Source: Desulfovibrionales bacterium (GTDB lineage: Bacteria > Desulfobacterota > Desulfovibrionia > Desulfovibrionales > Desulfomicrobiaceae). Taken from it: 7,399 bases of DNA. The notes below the pieces were generated by a model. That model did not search any database, was not told the origin of the DNA, and saw nothing but the letters and a program-made list of their open reading frames with translations. This document shows positions 1-6,515 of the stretch, one piece after another. Within the stretch, counting starts at the first letter, position 1. Every line of letters starts with the position of its first letter. The stretch lies in assembly GCA_012727515.1 (NCBI GenBank), contig JAAYGZ010000308.1:1-7399 (forward strand). Reading direction: 5' to 3'. Both the position numbers and the translations under genes were made by a program.

Positions 1-124
1 AGTTTATGCCCTATGGGTAGAGCGTAGCGACGCGGCAATCTGTAACGTATTGCTAAATCAATAATTTTGGATTGCTTCACTTCGTTCGCAATGACGAATT
101 TCGGTTTAATCAGCATATCCCTAG
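1..124 (-). repeat. Palindromic MITE-like repeat, copy C (cut by window edge)
   Basis: Read on the minus strand, this begins CTAGGGA (124-118), followed by a 29-base block (114-86) that starts GCTGATTAA and ends GTCATTGCGA. The same block occurs in copy A at 7071-7099 (24 of 29 identical) and in copy B at 7223-7251. Inside are the inverted words GCAATC (35-40) and GATTGC (70-75), separated by a 29-base AT-rich loop. The far end is not recognisable as the usual closing arm and may lie outside the window or be degraded. The element directly follows fabI and contains its stop codon. No protein is encoded. No T-run follows a stem, so it is not a canonical terminator. That this is a dispersed family is inferred from the three copies seen here. 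Confidence 0.75.
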
Positions 125-885
125 ATACCCATGATATTATAGCCAGCATCAACGTGAATGACCTCTCCGGTAATGGCACTGGACAGGTCAGAAGCCAGGA
201 ATAAGCCAGTTCTACCTACGTCTTCCTGAACGATATTGCGCCGCAACGGAGCGCGTTCTTCAATGGTTGCCAAAATTGTCTTGAACCCGGAAATACCTGA
301 TGCGGCCAGGGTTTTCAGAGGCCCTGCACTAATGGCATTAACACGGATACCGCGTTCACCCAGGTCCATGGCCAGGTAGCGTACACTTGCTTCCAGGGCT
401 GCCTTGGCTACACCCATAACATTGTAGTTAGTAATGACCTTTTCCGCTCCATAATAGGTCATGGCCATGATTGAGGCGTTATCATTTAATATGGATTCAT
501 AGGCCTGACACAGAGCCACCAGAGAATAGGCTGAAACATCCATGGCCAGGTGAAAGCCTGCTCTGGATGTCTCCACATAGCGCCCCTTGAGGTCATCGCG
601 GTTGGCAAAGGCCACGGAATGGACCAGGATATCAAAGGTGCCCCAGTGCTCTTGCACAACATTGACTGAATCCTGCAAAGCCTGATCATCGGTGACATCA
701 CACTGAAAAAGAAAATCTCCGCCCAGCTCCTCATGAATTGGCTCTACCCGCTTTTTTAAGGCCTCGCCGGCATAACTGAGCGCAATGGAAGCGCCATTGT
801 TTCTGAGTTCTTTGGCAATGGCGTAGGCAATGCTTTTATCGTTGGCCACACCGAAAATAAGCGCTTTTTTTCCTTGAACGAGCAT
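121..885 (-). CDS. fabI: Enoyl-[acyl-carrier-protein] reductase (NADH), FabI type
   Basis: This enzyme carries out the last reduction of each fatty-acid elongation cycle, converting trans-2-enoyl-ACP to acyl-ACP in the cytoplasm. The 254-residue protein is full length for FabI. It has the divergent Rossmann start of the family (GVANDKSIAYAIAKEL, about 12-27) rather than the classical SDR glycine motif. The catalytic pair is Y154 and K161 (Y-x6-K, in NYNVMGVAK), with the second FabI tyrosine at Y144. RVNAISAGPLKT (181-192) and the C-terminal GEVIHVDAGYNIMG are also typical. The start is supported by GGAG about 8 bases upstream. It is the last gene of the hisD-purC-fabI operon, 24 bp after purC. 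The TAG stop and the third base of the final Ile codon lie in the terminal motif of repeat copy C. The assignment is firm from family motifs. Confidence 0.96.
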   Translation of the reverse strand: MLVQGKKALIFGVANDKSIAYAIAKELRNNGASIALSYAGEALKKRVEPIHEELGGDFLFQCDVTDDQALQDSVNVVQEHWGTFDILVHSVAFANRDDLKGRYVETSRAGFHLAMDVSAYSLVALCQAYESILNDNASIMAMTYYGAEKVITNYNVMGVAKAALEASVRYLAMDLGERGIRVNAISAGPLKTLAASGISGFKTILATIEERAPLRRNIVQEDVGRTGLFLASDLSSAITGEVIHVDAGYNIMGI

Positions 886-909
886 GTGCTTTCTCCACTA
901 GGTTGAGCG

Positions 910-1809
910 TTAGGGCAATTCCAATGCCGAGCCTGTGAGCAGTTCATAGGCTTCGAGATATTTTTTTTGAGTTTCAGCAATAACTTCCTGCGGTAAAGCT
1001 GGAGGAGGCGGTGTCTGGTCCCAACCCGTGGATATGAGCCAGTCACGCAGATATTGCTTGTCAAAACTGGGCTGTGAAATTCCTGGCGTATAGTGGGCCG
1101 CAGACCAGAAACGGGAAGAATCAGGGGTCATGACTTCGTCAATGAGTAAAATCTGTTTGTCGTACAGACCGAATTCAAATTTTGTATCAGCAACAAGAAT
1201 GCCCTTGTCAGCAGCCATGTCCCGGCCTCTGGAATAAATGGCCAGGGATAGCTCCTGAAGCTTTTTTACCAGTCCTTCACCAATACGGGATCTGGCATCT
1301 GCCAGAGTGATATTTTCATCATGGACCCCAAGCTCTGCCTTGGTCGAGGGAGTGAACAAAGGGGTTTCGAGCTTATGGGCATCCACCAGCCCGGCTGGTA
1401 ATTTATGCCCGCACACAGAACCAGTCGCTTTGTAATCCTTAAAGCCTGAGCCTGTCAGGTAACCACGAACAATACACTCCAGTGGCAGGGGCTTACATTT
1501 ACGGACCACAACTGCACGGCCTTCCAAGTCTGCGGCATAGGGCTGAAGAGCAGTTGGGAAATCGCGTACATCTGTTTCCAGAAGGTGATTGGGCGCGATA
1601 TCTGAGCACTGCTGCATCCAGAACAAGGTGATCTGATTGAGCACAACACCTTTGTACGGGATAGGCTCAGCCATGATCACATCAAAGGCTGACATACGAT
1701 CAGTGGTAACAATAAGTAAGGTCTGAGGATCAATTTCATAGATATCGCGAACCTTGCCCCTGGAAAGGAGTGGGTATTCGCGGATATTTGTTTTGGTGAC
1801 AATATTCAT
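910..1809 (-). CDS. purC: Phosphoribosylaminoimidazole-succinocarboxamide (SAICAR) synthase
   Basis: PurC joins CAIR and aspartate using ATP to make SAICAR in de novo purine synthesis. The protein has 299 residues, the longer PurC form (E. coli PurC is about 237). Visible signatures are the nucleotide-binding SRGKVRDIYE (16-25), the first SAICAR-synthetase signature LPLECIVRGYLTGS (108-121), the second, LVADTKFEFG (205-214), and DEVMTPDSSRFW (224-235). The ATG at 1809 is preceded by AGGAG with good spacing and gives the expected N-terminus. It begins 12 bp after hisD stops and ends 24 bp before fabI starts, so it is almost certainly co-transcribed with both. SAICAR leads to AICAR, which is also a by-product of histidine synthesis, so hisD and purC sit in linked pathways. 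No truncation or missing motif is seen. Confidence 0.97.
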   Translation of the reverse strand: MNIVTKTNIREYPLLSRGKVRDIYEIDPQTLLIVTTDRMSAFDVIMAEPIPYKGVVLNQITLFWMQQCSDIAPNHLLETDVRDFPTALQPYAADLEGRAVVVRKCKPLPLECIVRGYLTGSGFKDYKATGSVCGHKLPAGLVDAHKLETPLFTPSTKAELGVHDENITLADARSRIGEGLVKKLQELSLAIYSRGRDMAADKGILVADTKFEFGLYDKQILLIDEVMTPDSSRFWSAAHYTPGISQPSFDKQYLRDWLISTGWDQTPPPPALPQEVIAETQKKYLEAYELLTGSALELP

Positions 1810-1821
1810 GGGTTCTCCTGC

Positions 1822-3123
1822 TTAGAGTCGGTGTTCCACGCTGCGGGCGTGCGCTTCCAGTCCTTCCAGCCTGGCCAGTCTGGCTACTTTAGCGCCGTGT
1901 TTGGTCAGGTACGCTTGGTCTGTGGCAATGAGACTGATTTTTTTGCAAAAAGTCTCCACAGACAGGGCTGAGGAAAAACGAGCCGTGGACAAGGTGGGCA
2001 GCACATGGTTGGGGCCAGCAAAATAATCGCCCACTGGTTCAGGACTGTGATGACCCATAAACACAGCACCAGCATTGCGTACTGCGCCGATCCAGGCCCA
2101 GGGATCAGCCAGACTGAGTTCAAAATGCTCCGGAGCCAGACGGTTGACCAGGTCCATGCCTGTGTGCAGATCCGGGACATGAATGAGGGCGCTCCAGTCA
2201 CGCAGGGCAGCTTGTGCAATGTCGCGGCGTGGCAGGGCGGCTAATTGGCGACGTACTTCAGTTGCCGTGCGTTCTAAAAGTGTACTGTCTGGCGAAATAA
2301 GCAGGCTGGAGGCCAAAGCATCATGTTCGGCCTGGGAAAGTAAATCCGCTGCCAGCCAGGCTGGATTGGCCGAGGCATCAGCCAGGATCGCGATTTCACT
2401 GGGACCGGCAATCATGTCTATGCCAACCTGGCCAGCCAGCAAACGCTTGGCAGTCGTGACATAGATATTTCCTGGTCCGGCAATAACATCTACCTGGGGA
2501 ATGGTCTCTGTGCCATAGGCCAGGGCTGCAATGGCCCAGGCTGAACCACAGGCAAAAAGATGCTCTAAGCCTAAAATGGCTGCTGTGGCTAAAAGATAGG
2601 GGTTGATTGTTCCATCCTTGCGCGGAGGAGTCACAATGCAGATGGTTTCAACTCCTGCGACCTGGGCAGGGATAGCATTCATGAGCAGGCTGGAAATAAG
2701 CGGGGTTTCTCCGCCCTGACCACCAGGAACATATAAGCCGGCCCGGTCCACAGGACGGACCAGCTGGCCGAGGGTTGTGCCAGGGTCTGGTGTGGTAATC
2801 CACGACTCCTGACGCTGGCGTTCGTGAAAGGAGCGGATATGCTGGGCAGCTTCGCGGATAATGGCTGCGTCCTGGGCAGGAATAGCATGCAGGGCCGCGT
2901 GAATATGATCAGAAGATACGCGCAGCAGGGCAGGTTCCAGAGTAGGGCAGTCAAAGCGCCGGGTATAGCTGACAACCGCGTTATCACCATCCTTGCGGAC
3001 TGACTGAAGGATATCACGAACCACGGGTTCAACATTCTGGTCCACCGTGTCTCGCTGCGAGAGCCAGACCTGTAGTGCAGGCCAATCAAGAGCAGATGTA
3101 AAAGTCAAAGTACGTATAGGCAT
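1822..3123 (-). CDS. hisD: Histidinol dehydrogenase
   Basis: HisD catalyses the last two steps of histidine synthesis, oxidising L-histidinol to L-histidine with two NAD+ and a zinc ion. The 433-residue protein is of normal length. By alignment with the E. coli enzyme, the zinc ligands are Q264 and H267 (in LLSQAEHD), D366 (in GDYFAGPNH) and H425. The catalytic base pair is E332-H333 (in APEHFEL). YVPGGQGGETPL (131-142) is a slightly longer version of the usual YVPGGTAPLPS loop. The NAD-binding stretch DVIAGPGNIYVTTAKR (212-227) is intact. The ATG at 3123 has only a weak purine-rich stretch (AAAGAAA) upstream, but no better start is visible and the N-terminus fits. It is the first gene of the operon, with its own promoter candidate, insulated from the porin gene by a terminator. 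Confidence 0.96.
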   Translation of the reverse strand: MPIRTLTFTSALDWPALQVWLSQRDTVDQNVEPVVRDILQSVRKDGDNAVVSYTRRFDCPTLEPALLRVSSDHIHAALHAIPAQDAAIIREAAQHIRSFHERQRQESWITTPDPGTTLGQLVRPVDRAGLYVPGGQGGETPLISSLLMNAIPAQVAGVETICIVTPPRKDGTINPYLLATAAILGLEHLFACGSAWAIAALAYGTETIPQVDVIAGPGNIYVTTAKRLLAGQVGIDMIAGPSEIAILADASANPAWLAADLLSQAEHDALASSLLISPDSTLLERTATEVRRQLAALPRRDIAQAALRDWSALIHVPDLHTGMDLVNRLAPEHFELSLADPWAWIGAVRNAGAVFMGHHSPEPVGDYFAGPNHVLPTLSTARFSSALSVETFCKKISLIATDQAYLTKHGAKVARLARLEGLEAHARSVEHRL

Positions 3124-3156
3124 ATTTCTTTGTGGCTGAGGTTAAAAACTGAGGCT

Positions 3157-3185
3157 TTCTATGCCCTGATATGGGCAAAAGTCAA
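3157..3185 (-). promoter_or_regulatory. Candidate sigma70-type promoter of hisD-purC-fabI with a spacer palindrome
   Basis: On the minus strand TTGACT (3185-3180) matches the -35 consensus at five of six positions. A weak -10 follows, either CATAGA (3163-3158, 16-base spacer) or ATAGAA (3162-3157, 17-base spacer), each about three of six. An inverted repeat with five-base arms, TGCCC and GGGCA (3162-3177, six-base centre), fills the spacer, where a repressor site could lie. It is placed between the porin terminator and the hisD start, about 35 bases before the ATG. The promoter is likely by position and the operator reading is speculative. Confidence 0.5.
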
Positions 3186-3221
3186 TTTTTACCTCCCCAG
3201 GACAAGGTCGCAGCGCGTAAT

Positions 3222-3255
3222 AAAAAAGGGTCGAAGCCTGTTGGCTTCGACCCTT
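3222..3255 (-). terminator. Rho-independent terminator of the porin gene
   Basis: A perfect 13-bp stem pairs 3226-3238 with 3243-3255 around a four-base loop (3239-3242). On the minus strand the stem runs into a six-T tract (3227-3222, partly shared with the stem base). It begins 25 bases after the porin stop codon. The plus-strand side has no T-run, so it acts only on leftward transcription. It should separate the porin transcript from the hisD operon. Confidence 0.93.
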
Positions 3256-3280
3256 GTGGCGTCAGATCAAACAAATCTTC

Positions 3281-4609
3281 TTAGAACTTGTACTGAAAAC
3301 CAATGGTAGCGAAGTACGAGGCATCCAGGTCGTTGCCAACGAGGTCATCATACACTTCGCTGGAACCCTTGAAAAAGCCCAGTTCGTTGATGGCAGCCAG
3401 GTTTTCATAAATCATGTACTTGTTAACCAGGTAGATTTCAAAACCATGATCTTCCTTGGTGAAGAGGCTGGTTTCCTTGGAACCGGTACCGCGTGCATAA
3501 GCGAGAACCAGCTTGTGGGAGAGATTGTCCACAAAGGAGATATCATCAAGAGCCAGACCAATGGTCCACAGGCCAGTACCATCGCTGCCAACACCCAGGT
3601 TGTCAGTGGCAAAGGAATCCCAGGTTGTACCAAATGCGCGCACGCCGCCAAGGTATGGAGTCAGGCCCCAACCTTCAGCCAGAGTAGGCAGATAACGATC
3701 CTTGTCATCATCGTCCTTGGCACCAGAACCATAGGTGGTGAACAGGGTAGCGGTCAGGACGTCAAACTTGTAGGAAGCGGCCAGAGCAGCATACCAGCCC
3801 TTGGTTTCGAAATCATCATCCTTGCCTTCACCATAGATCAGGTCAGCGGCAAAGGTCAGAGGATCAAACATGGTCAAAGTGGCATGAGCACCAAGTACCC
3901 AAATGTCTGCGCCATCATCCAGGGTGAATCTGGCATTAGAGGTTACGCCCTGCTGGCCAGCAAAGTTTACATTTTCGCCAATGCGGGCATACGCAAAATA
4001 GGGGGTGATGCCAAAGCCATCAAGGGTGACAGGAGCAGCCAGGAAAGCCATGTCCATATTGTCTTTGTCAACACCGTCAACCAATGGGGAGTTGCCTACG
4101 CTGGTGGAGCTGTCTGCACCACGAGTGTATCCAACGGCCAGAGCAAAAGCTTCGTTGATGGGCGCGCTGACAATGATAGCAGCAGCATCATCTTCAAATA
4201 CGGGGTTACCGAAAACGCCAGGCAGTGCTACATACTGCAGACCAGCCTTAACGTTGATGTCAGTGTCGGGGAAGTTGAAATCAAGGTACGCATGCTTAAC
4301 TTCGATGTTACCTTTGCCATCAGTACCCCAGTCAGCAGTGGGGCCGTTACCCCAGATATTATCAATTTCAAAACCCAGCACGGCCTTGAGGTTTTCATTG
4401 GCTACATAGGTAAAGAACGTACGCATACGCTGGGATGTCATGTAGTTGTCGCCATCACGTACATCTGTGTCATGGTCCATCAGGTTGGCAGACCACATAC
4501 CGTACACATCCAAATGGCCTTTCACTTTCAGTTCTGTGCCAGCAGATGCGCTGGATGCTACGCCAAACAGCATGGCTGCAAGCAGAGCCACGAGTGCAAA
4601 CCGTTTCAT
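3281..4609 (-). CDS. Outer-membrane porin, Desulfovibrio homotrimeric porin type
   Basis: This is a general diffusion porin for small solutes, placed in the outer membrane as a beta-barrel. The 442-residue product has a clear Sec signal peptide (KR, hydrophobic 4-19, then ASA with cleavage likely after A23). The mature part is made of alternating amphipathic strands rich in aromatic and glycine residues, with acidic loops such as DDDF (264-267) and KDDDDKD (298-304). It ends QYKF, the terminal Phe being the usual barrel-assembly signal. Length and layout resemble the porin family of Desulfovibrio, of which DVU0799 is, from memory, the described member. GGAGGA lies six bases before the ATG, a near-ideal ribosome site. 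No TTA, CTA or TCA codons occur among about 41 Leu and 22 Ser codons, suggesting high expression. A strong terminator follows. Solute selectivity cannot be read from sequence. Confidence 0.88.
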   Translation of the reverse strand: MKRFALVALLAAMLFGVASSASAGTELKVKGHLDVYGMWSANLMDHDTDVRDGDNYMTSQRMRTFFTYVANENLKAVLGFEIDNIWGNGPTADWGTDGKGNIEVKHAYLDFNFPDTDINVKAGLQYVALPGVFGNPVFEDDAAAIIVSAPINEAFALAVGYTRGADSSTSVGNSPLVDGVDKDNMDMAFLAAPVTLDGFGITPYFAYARIGENVNFAGQQGVTSNARFTLDDGADIWVLGAHATLTMFDPLTFAADLIYGEGKDDDFETKGWYAALAASYKFDVLTATLFTTYGSGAKDDDDKDRYLPTLAEGWGLTPYLGGVRAFGTTWDSFATDNLGVGSDGTGLWTIGLALDDISFVDNLSHKLVLAYARGTGSKETSLFTKEDHGFEIYLVNKYMIYENLAAINELGFFKGSSEVYDDLVGNDLDASYFATIGFQYKF

Positions 4610-4730
4610 AATTCTTCCTCCTTTTGCATTAAAAAAACACTACCCCTCTGACGCCTGAGGGCAGTTAAGACAAGTCCAGTCCAAAAAGCAAGCCTTTTTT
4701 GCCAGTTTTTGGCTGAAAGTTTAAGAATTT
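4610..4730 (-). promoter_or_regulatory. Leader region upstream of the porin gene
   Basis: This 121-base gap lies between the FG-GAP gene stop and the porin start. It holds the strong porin ribosome site (minus-strand GGAGGA, 4621-4616). A small GC-rich hairpin has arms 4644-4648 and 4657-4661, and a run of seven T on the minus strand begins six bases past it. An AT-rich imperfect stem pairs CCAAAAA (4681-4687) with TTTTTGG (4706-4712). I found no convincing -35/-10 pair and no strong terminator. The porin may have an atypical promoter here or be read through from the gene upstream. Confidence 0.35.
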
Positions 4731-6386
4731 TTACTGTTCAGTTTTTTGAATTTCATCGTTTGTTTTTGTAAGATCAAGTGGATAGGCTAAAATCATGGTC
4801 TTTTTATGCGCAAATCCAGCCATGCCTGTATGTGAGTTAAGGCTGACCACCAGATCCAGAACACCGTCATTATTCAAATCTGCCAGACAATAATCAGTGA
4901 TCGTGCCCTTGATGCGTGCTGTTTTCCATTGCAGGCTCATGCCTACTCCATCCCAGTACAGGCTGTGCAGCTCCCCTTGCGGGTAGTCGCGGTAATTGGA
5001 GAAAAACTGGGCCGATACGGAAATATTGCGACTGATGATCAGTTCAAAACGATTATCCCGGTCCAGGTTAGAGGCAATGCCGCGCAAAGGAATAAAGACC
5101 CGGTCCGGTGGAACTACATTGGATTTCGGTGCCTGCAGGCCCACAGGAACTTCATGGTAGTCCACGCCCAGATTTGAACCAGCGTAGGACTCTTCGGAAG
5201 TGGTCAGCAAGGAGCCCGTGGAGCTGAAGACGCGCATATGATCCTGGTCATCAATCATAATCATCTGATAGCTGTCCTCGTGGGGCAGGAAGGTTACATT
5301 AAAAACATTACCGCCCATAGGAAGATTGAGCGCAGGCCCTGACTCATAGGAGCCGCTCTTTTTAATCATCTGATAAATGGTGCTGTTGAGGTATTTGCCA
5401 CGCCCGGTTTTCTGGCCAACCAGGGTGGGCGTAAAGGTTGGCGGCAGGCTCAGCACGCCCAGATGATAGGGGATATTGTCAGTCAGAATGGTCAGTTGTT
5501 TGTTGGCATAGCCCAGAATCAAGGATTTAGGTTCTTTGCCCTGCACACCGGCAATAATCAGCTCGGATGTACCGTCCCGGTTGAGGTCCATGGTGTTTAA
5601 GCGGACATAATTACGGTTTTTGGGTAATTCAAATTCAGTGACCTTGCGCATTTCTTCGCCTTCAACCTGAAAGACAATGACAGCGCTCTCTGTCATGATA
5701 AAAATTTCATTCTTTCCATCCCCATCTCCGTCGCACACAACCATGCCTCTGGACGTAAACGGAAAGCTCGGGCTGCGCCAGCGCCCCATGGTGCTGTCTG
5801 CGTCCTCATATTTGAGGGAGGGGTTGGCATAGGCGGTATTGGCCTGTGTTTCATTCACAATAATGCCCTGGCTTATGGGCTTGACAGGTTCCTGCACAGA
5901 AGCAGCAGAAGCAGCCGGAGCAGCTGCCATGGCCGGTCCAGTACCCAGGATATGTCCGCGCACATTCTGGGCTGCGTCTTCCAGACTGGGAATAACCTGG
6001 TTTAAGCTGACCTGCAGGGGCGAAGGCTGATTCGCACCACTGGCGTCCAGGGTGTTAATGTCAAGGCTGCATTCCTGGCCCATGATGGTTGCCGCGCCCC
6101 AGACCAGGTAATCTGCATGTAAGGCTGCGCGGATTTTGTCTGCTCCAGCCTGATCTGTGGGCAGGGCTGAGGCTGCTTGTCTGATACGTGAGTTTTCAAT
6201 AGGCGCAAGCTGGTCTGAGGCGGCCAGGCGAGAAGTGAACATACTTTGAATGCCCTGACTCAAGTATTGATATTCCTGCGGGCCATGCACGGCAAAAGGC
6301 AGAACCGCAAAGGTTTTGGGAGCGGCTGATGCGACCGGGGCGCACAGCAAAAAGACGCCCAGGGCAAAAAGAAGCTTCTTGAACAT
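4731..6386 (-). CDS. Exported FG-GAP/VCBS-like repeat protein with TolB/CsgG-like N-terminal region
   Basis: The role is unknown. The 551-residue product starts with a Sec signal peptide (KK, hydrophobic 5-17, ASA, cleavage likely after A21), so it should be periplasmic or surface-bound. Residues 24-110 open with KTFAVLPF and continue with YLSQGIQSMFTSRLA, a pattern like TolB N-terminal or CsgG-type domains. An Ala-rich linker covers about 150-163. The C-terminal two thirds carries four Asp/Asn-rich calcium-loop-like motifs each followed by a hydrophobic strand: DGDGDGKNE (219-227), DLNRDGTSE (267-275), NLDRDNRFE (440-448) and DLNNDGVLD (503-511). This suggests a beta-propeller of FG-GAP/VCBS type. 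A cysteine at 15 lacks a proper lipobox. The start has GGAGG well spaced upstream. It lies 121 bp before the porin on the same strand and diverges from the TPR gene. A role in envelope assembly is an inference from context only. Confidence 0.82.
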   Translation of the reverse strand: MFKKLLFALGVFLLCAPVASAAPKTFAVLPFAVHGPQEYQYLSQGIQSMFTSRLAASDQLAPIENSRIRQAASALPTDQAGADKIRAALHADYLVWGAATIMGQECSLDINTLDASGANQPSPLQVSLNQVIPSLEDAAQNVRGHILGTGPAMAAAPAASAASVQEPVKPISQGIIVNETQANTAYANPSLKYEDADSTMGRWRSPSFPFTSRGMVVCDGDGDGKNEIFIMTESAVIVFQVEGEEMRKVTEFELPKNRNYVRLNTMDLNRDGTSELIIAGVQGKEPKSLILGYANKQLTILTDNIPYHLGVLSLPPTFTPTLVGQKTGRGKYLNSTIYQMIKKSGSYESGPALNLPMGGNVFNVTFLPHEDSYQMIMIDDQDHMRVFSSTGSLLTTSEESYAGSNLGVDYHEVPVGLQAPKSNVVPPDRVFIPLRGIASNLDRDNRFELIISRNISVSAQFFSNYRDYPQGELHSLYWDGVGMSLQWKTARIKGTITDYCLADLNNDGVLDLVVSLNSHTGMAGFAHKKTMILAYPLDLTKTNDEIQKTEQ

Positions 6387-6405
6387 TGTATCCTCCGGGA
6401 ATACA
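6387..6405 (-). promoter_or_regulatory. Ribosome site of the FG-GAP gene held in a small hairpin loop
   Basis: Directly before the ATG at 6386 the inverted arms TGTAT (6387-6391) and ATACA (6401-6405) enclose nine bases, which on the minus strand read TCCCGGAGG and contain the Shine-Dalgarno sequence. The stem is only five AT-rich pairs, so it would be weak. The ribosome site is clear, but a regulatory role is not established. Confidence 0.4.
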
Positions 6406-6515
6406 GGTTTCGGACTTTGCCGGAATAAACGTAAACGACGTTCTCTTGGTGAGGAATCCAGGGAATGTCAATCAGCCCCGCTGGCTGGAGCTACGGGGAC
6501 GAGCATGAGGTACAC
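6406..6515. promoter_or_regulatory. Divergent intergenic region between the FG-GAP and TPR genes
   Basis: This region should hold promoters for both directions. On the minus strand a perfect TTGACA (6471-6466) could be the -35 of the FG-GAP gene, but no good -10 lies 16-18 bases on (CAAGAG is poor). An inverted repeat AACGT/ACGTT with a five-base centre (6428-6442) is a possible protein site. On the plus strand CCCCG (6476-6480) and CGGGG (6494-6498) can form a hairpin just before the preferred TPR ribosome site. All of these are suggestive only. Confidence 0.3.

Noticed and set aside
598..630. FabI residue A92 at the position of E. coli G93, where changes give triclosan or diazaborine resistance
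   Set aside because: Alanine is natural here in many FabI proteins, including the triclosan-sensitive Staphylococcus aureus enzyme as I recall it, so it does not indicate resistance.
756..1064. Minus-strand 102-codon ORF across the fabI-purC junction
   Set aside because: It overlaps the well-supported ends of two conserved genes in another frame, and its sequence has no recognisable features.
2005..2464. Plus-strand ORFs of 79 and 93 codons inside hisD
   Set aside because: They lie wholly in the coding region of a complete, motif-intact hisD and show no plausible ribosome site or family features.
3254..4651. Long plus-strand ORF of 465 codons opposite the porin
   Set aside because: It is in exact codon register with the porin, which has a signal peptide, a ribosome site, a family match and a terminator. 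The antisense product looks like no known family and its openness follows from porin codon bias.
4688..4706. Sigma54-like promoter (minus-strand TGGC ... TTGCT) before the porin
   Set aside because: The GG-to-GC distance is 14 bases instead of the required 12, and spacing is strict for sigma54.
4681..4712. Intrinsic terminator of the FG-GAP gene
   Set aside because: The stem is AT-rich and bulged, with competing foldings and no clean T-tract after it, so it was not called as a terminator.
6327..6386. FG-GAP protein as a lipoprotein (Cys at residue 15)
   Set aside because: The residue before Cys is Leu, not Gly, Ala or Ser, so there is no lipobox. An ordinary signal-peptidase I site (ASA) follows.
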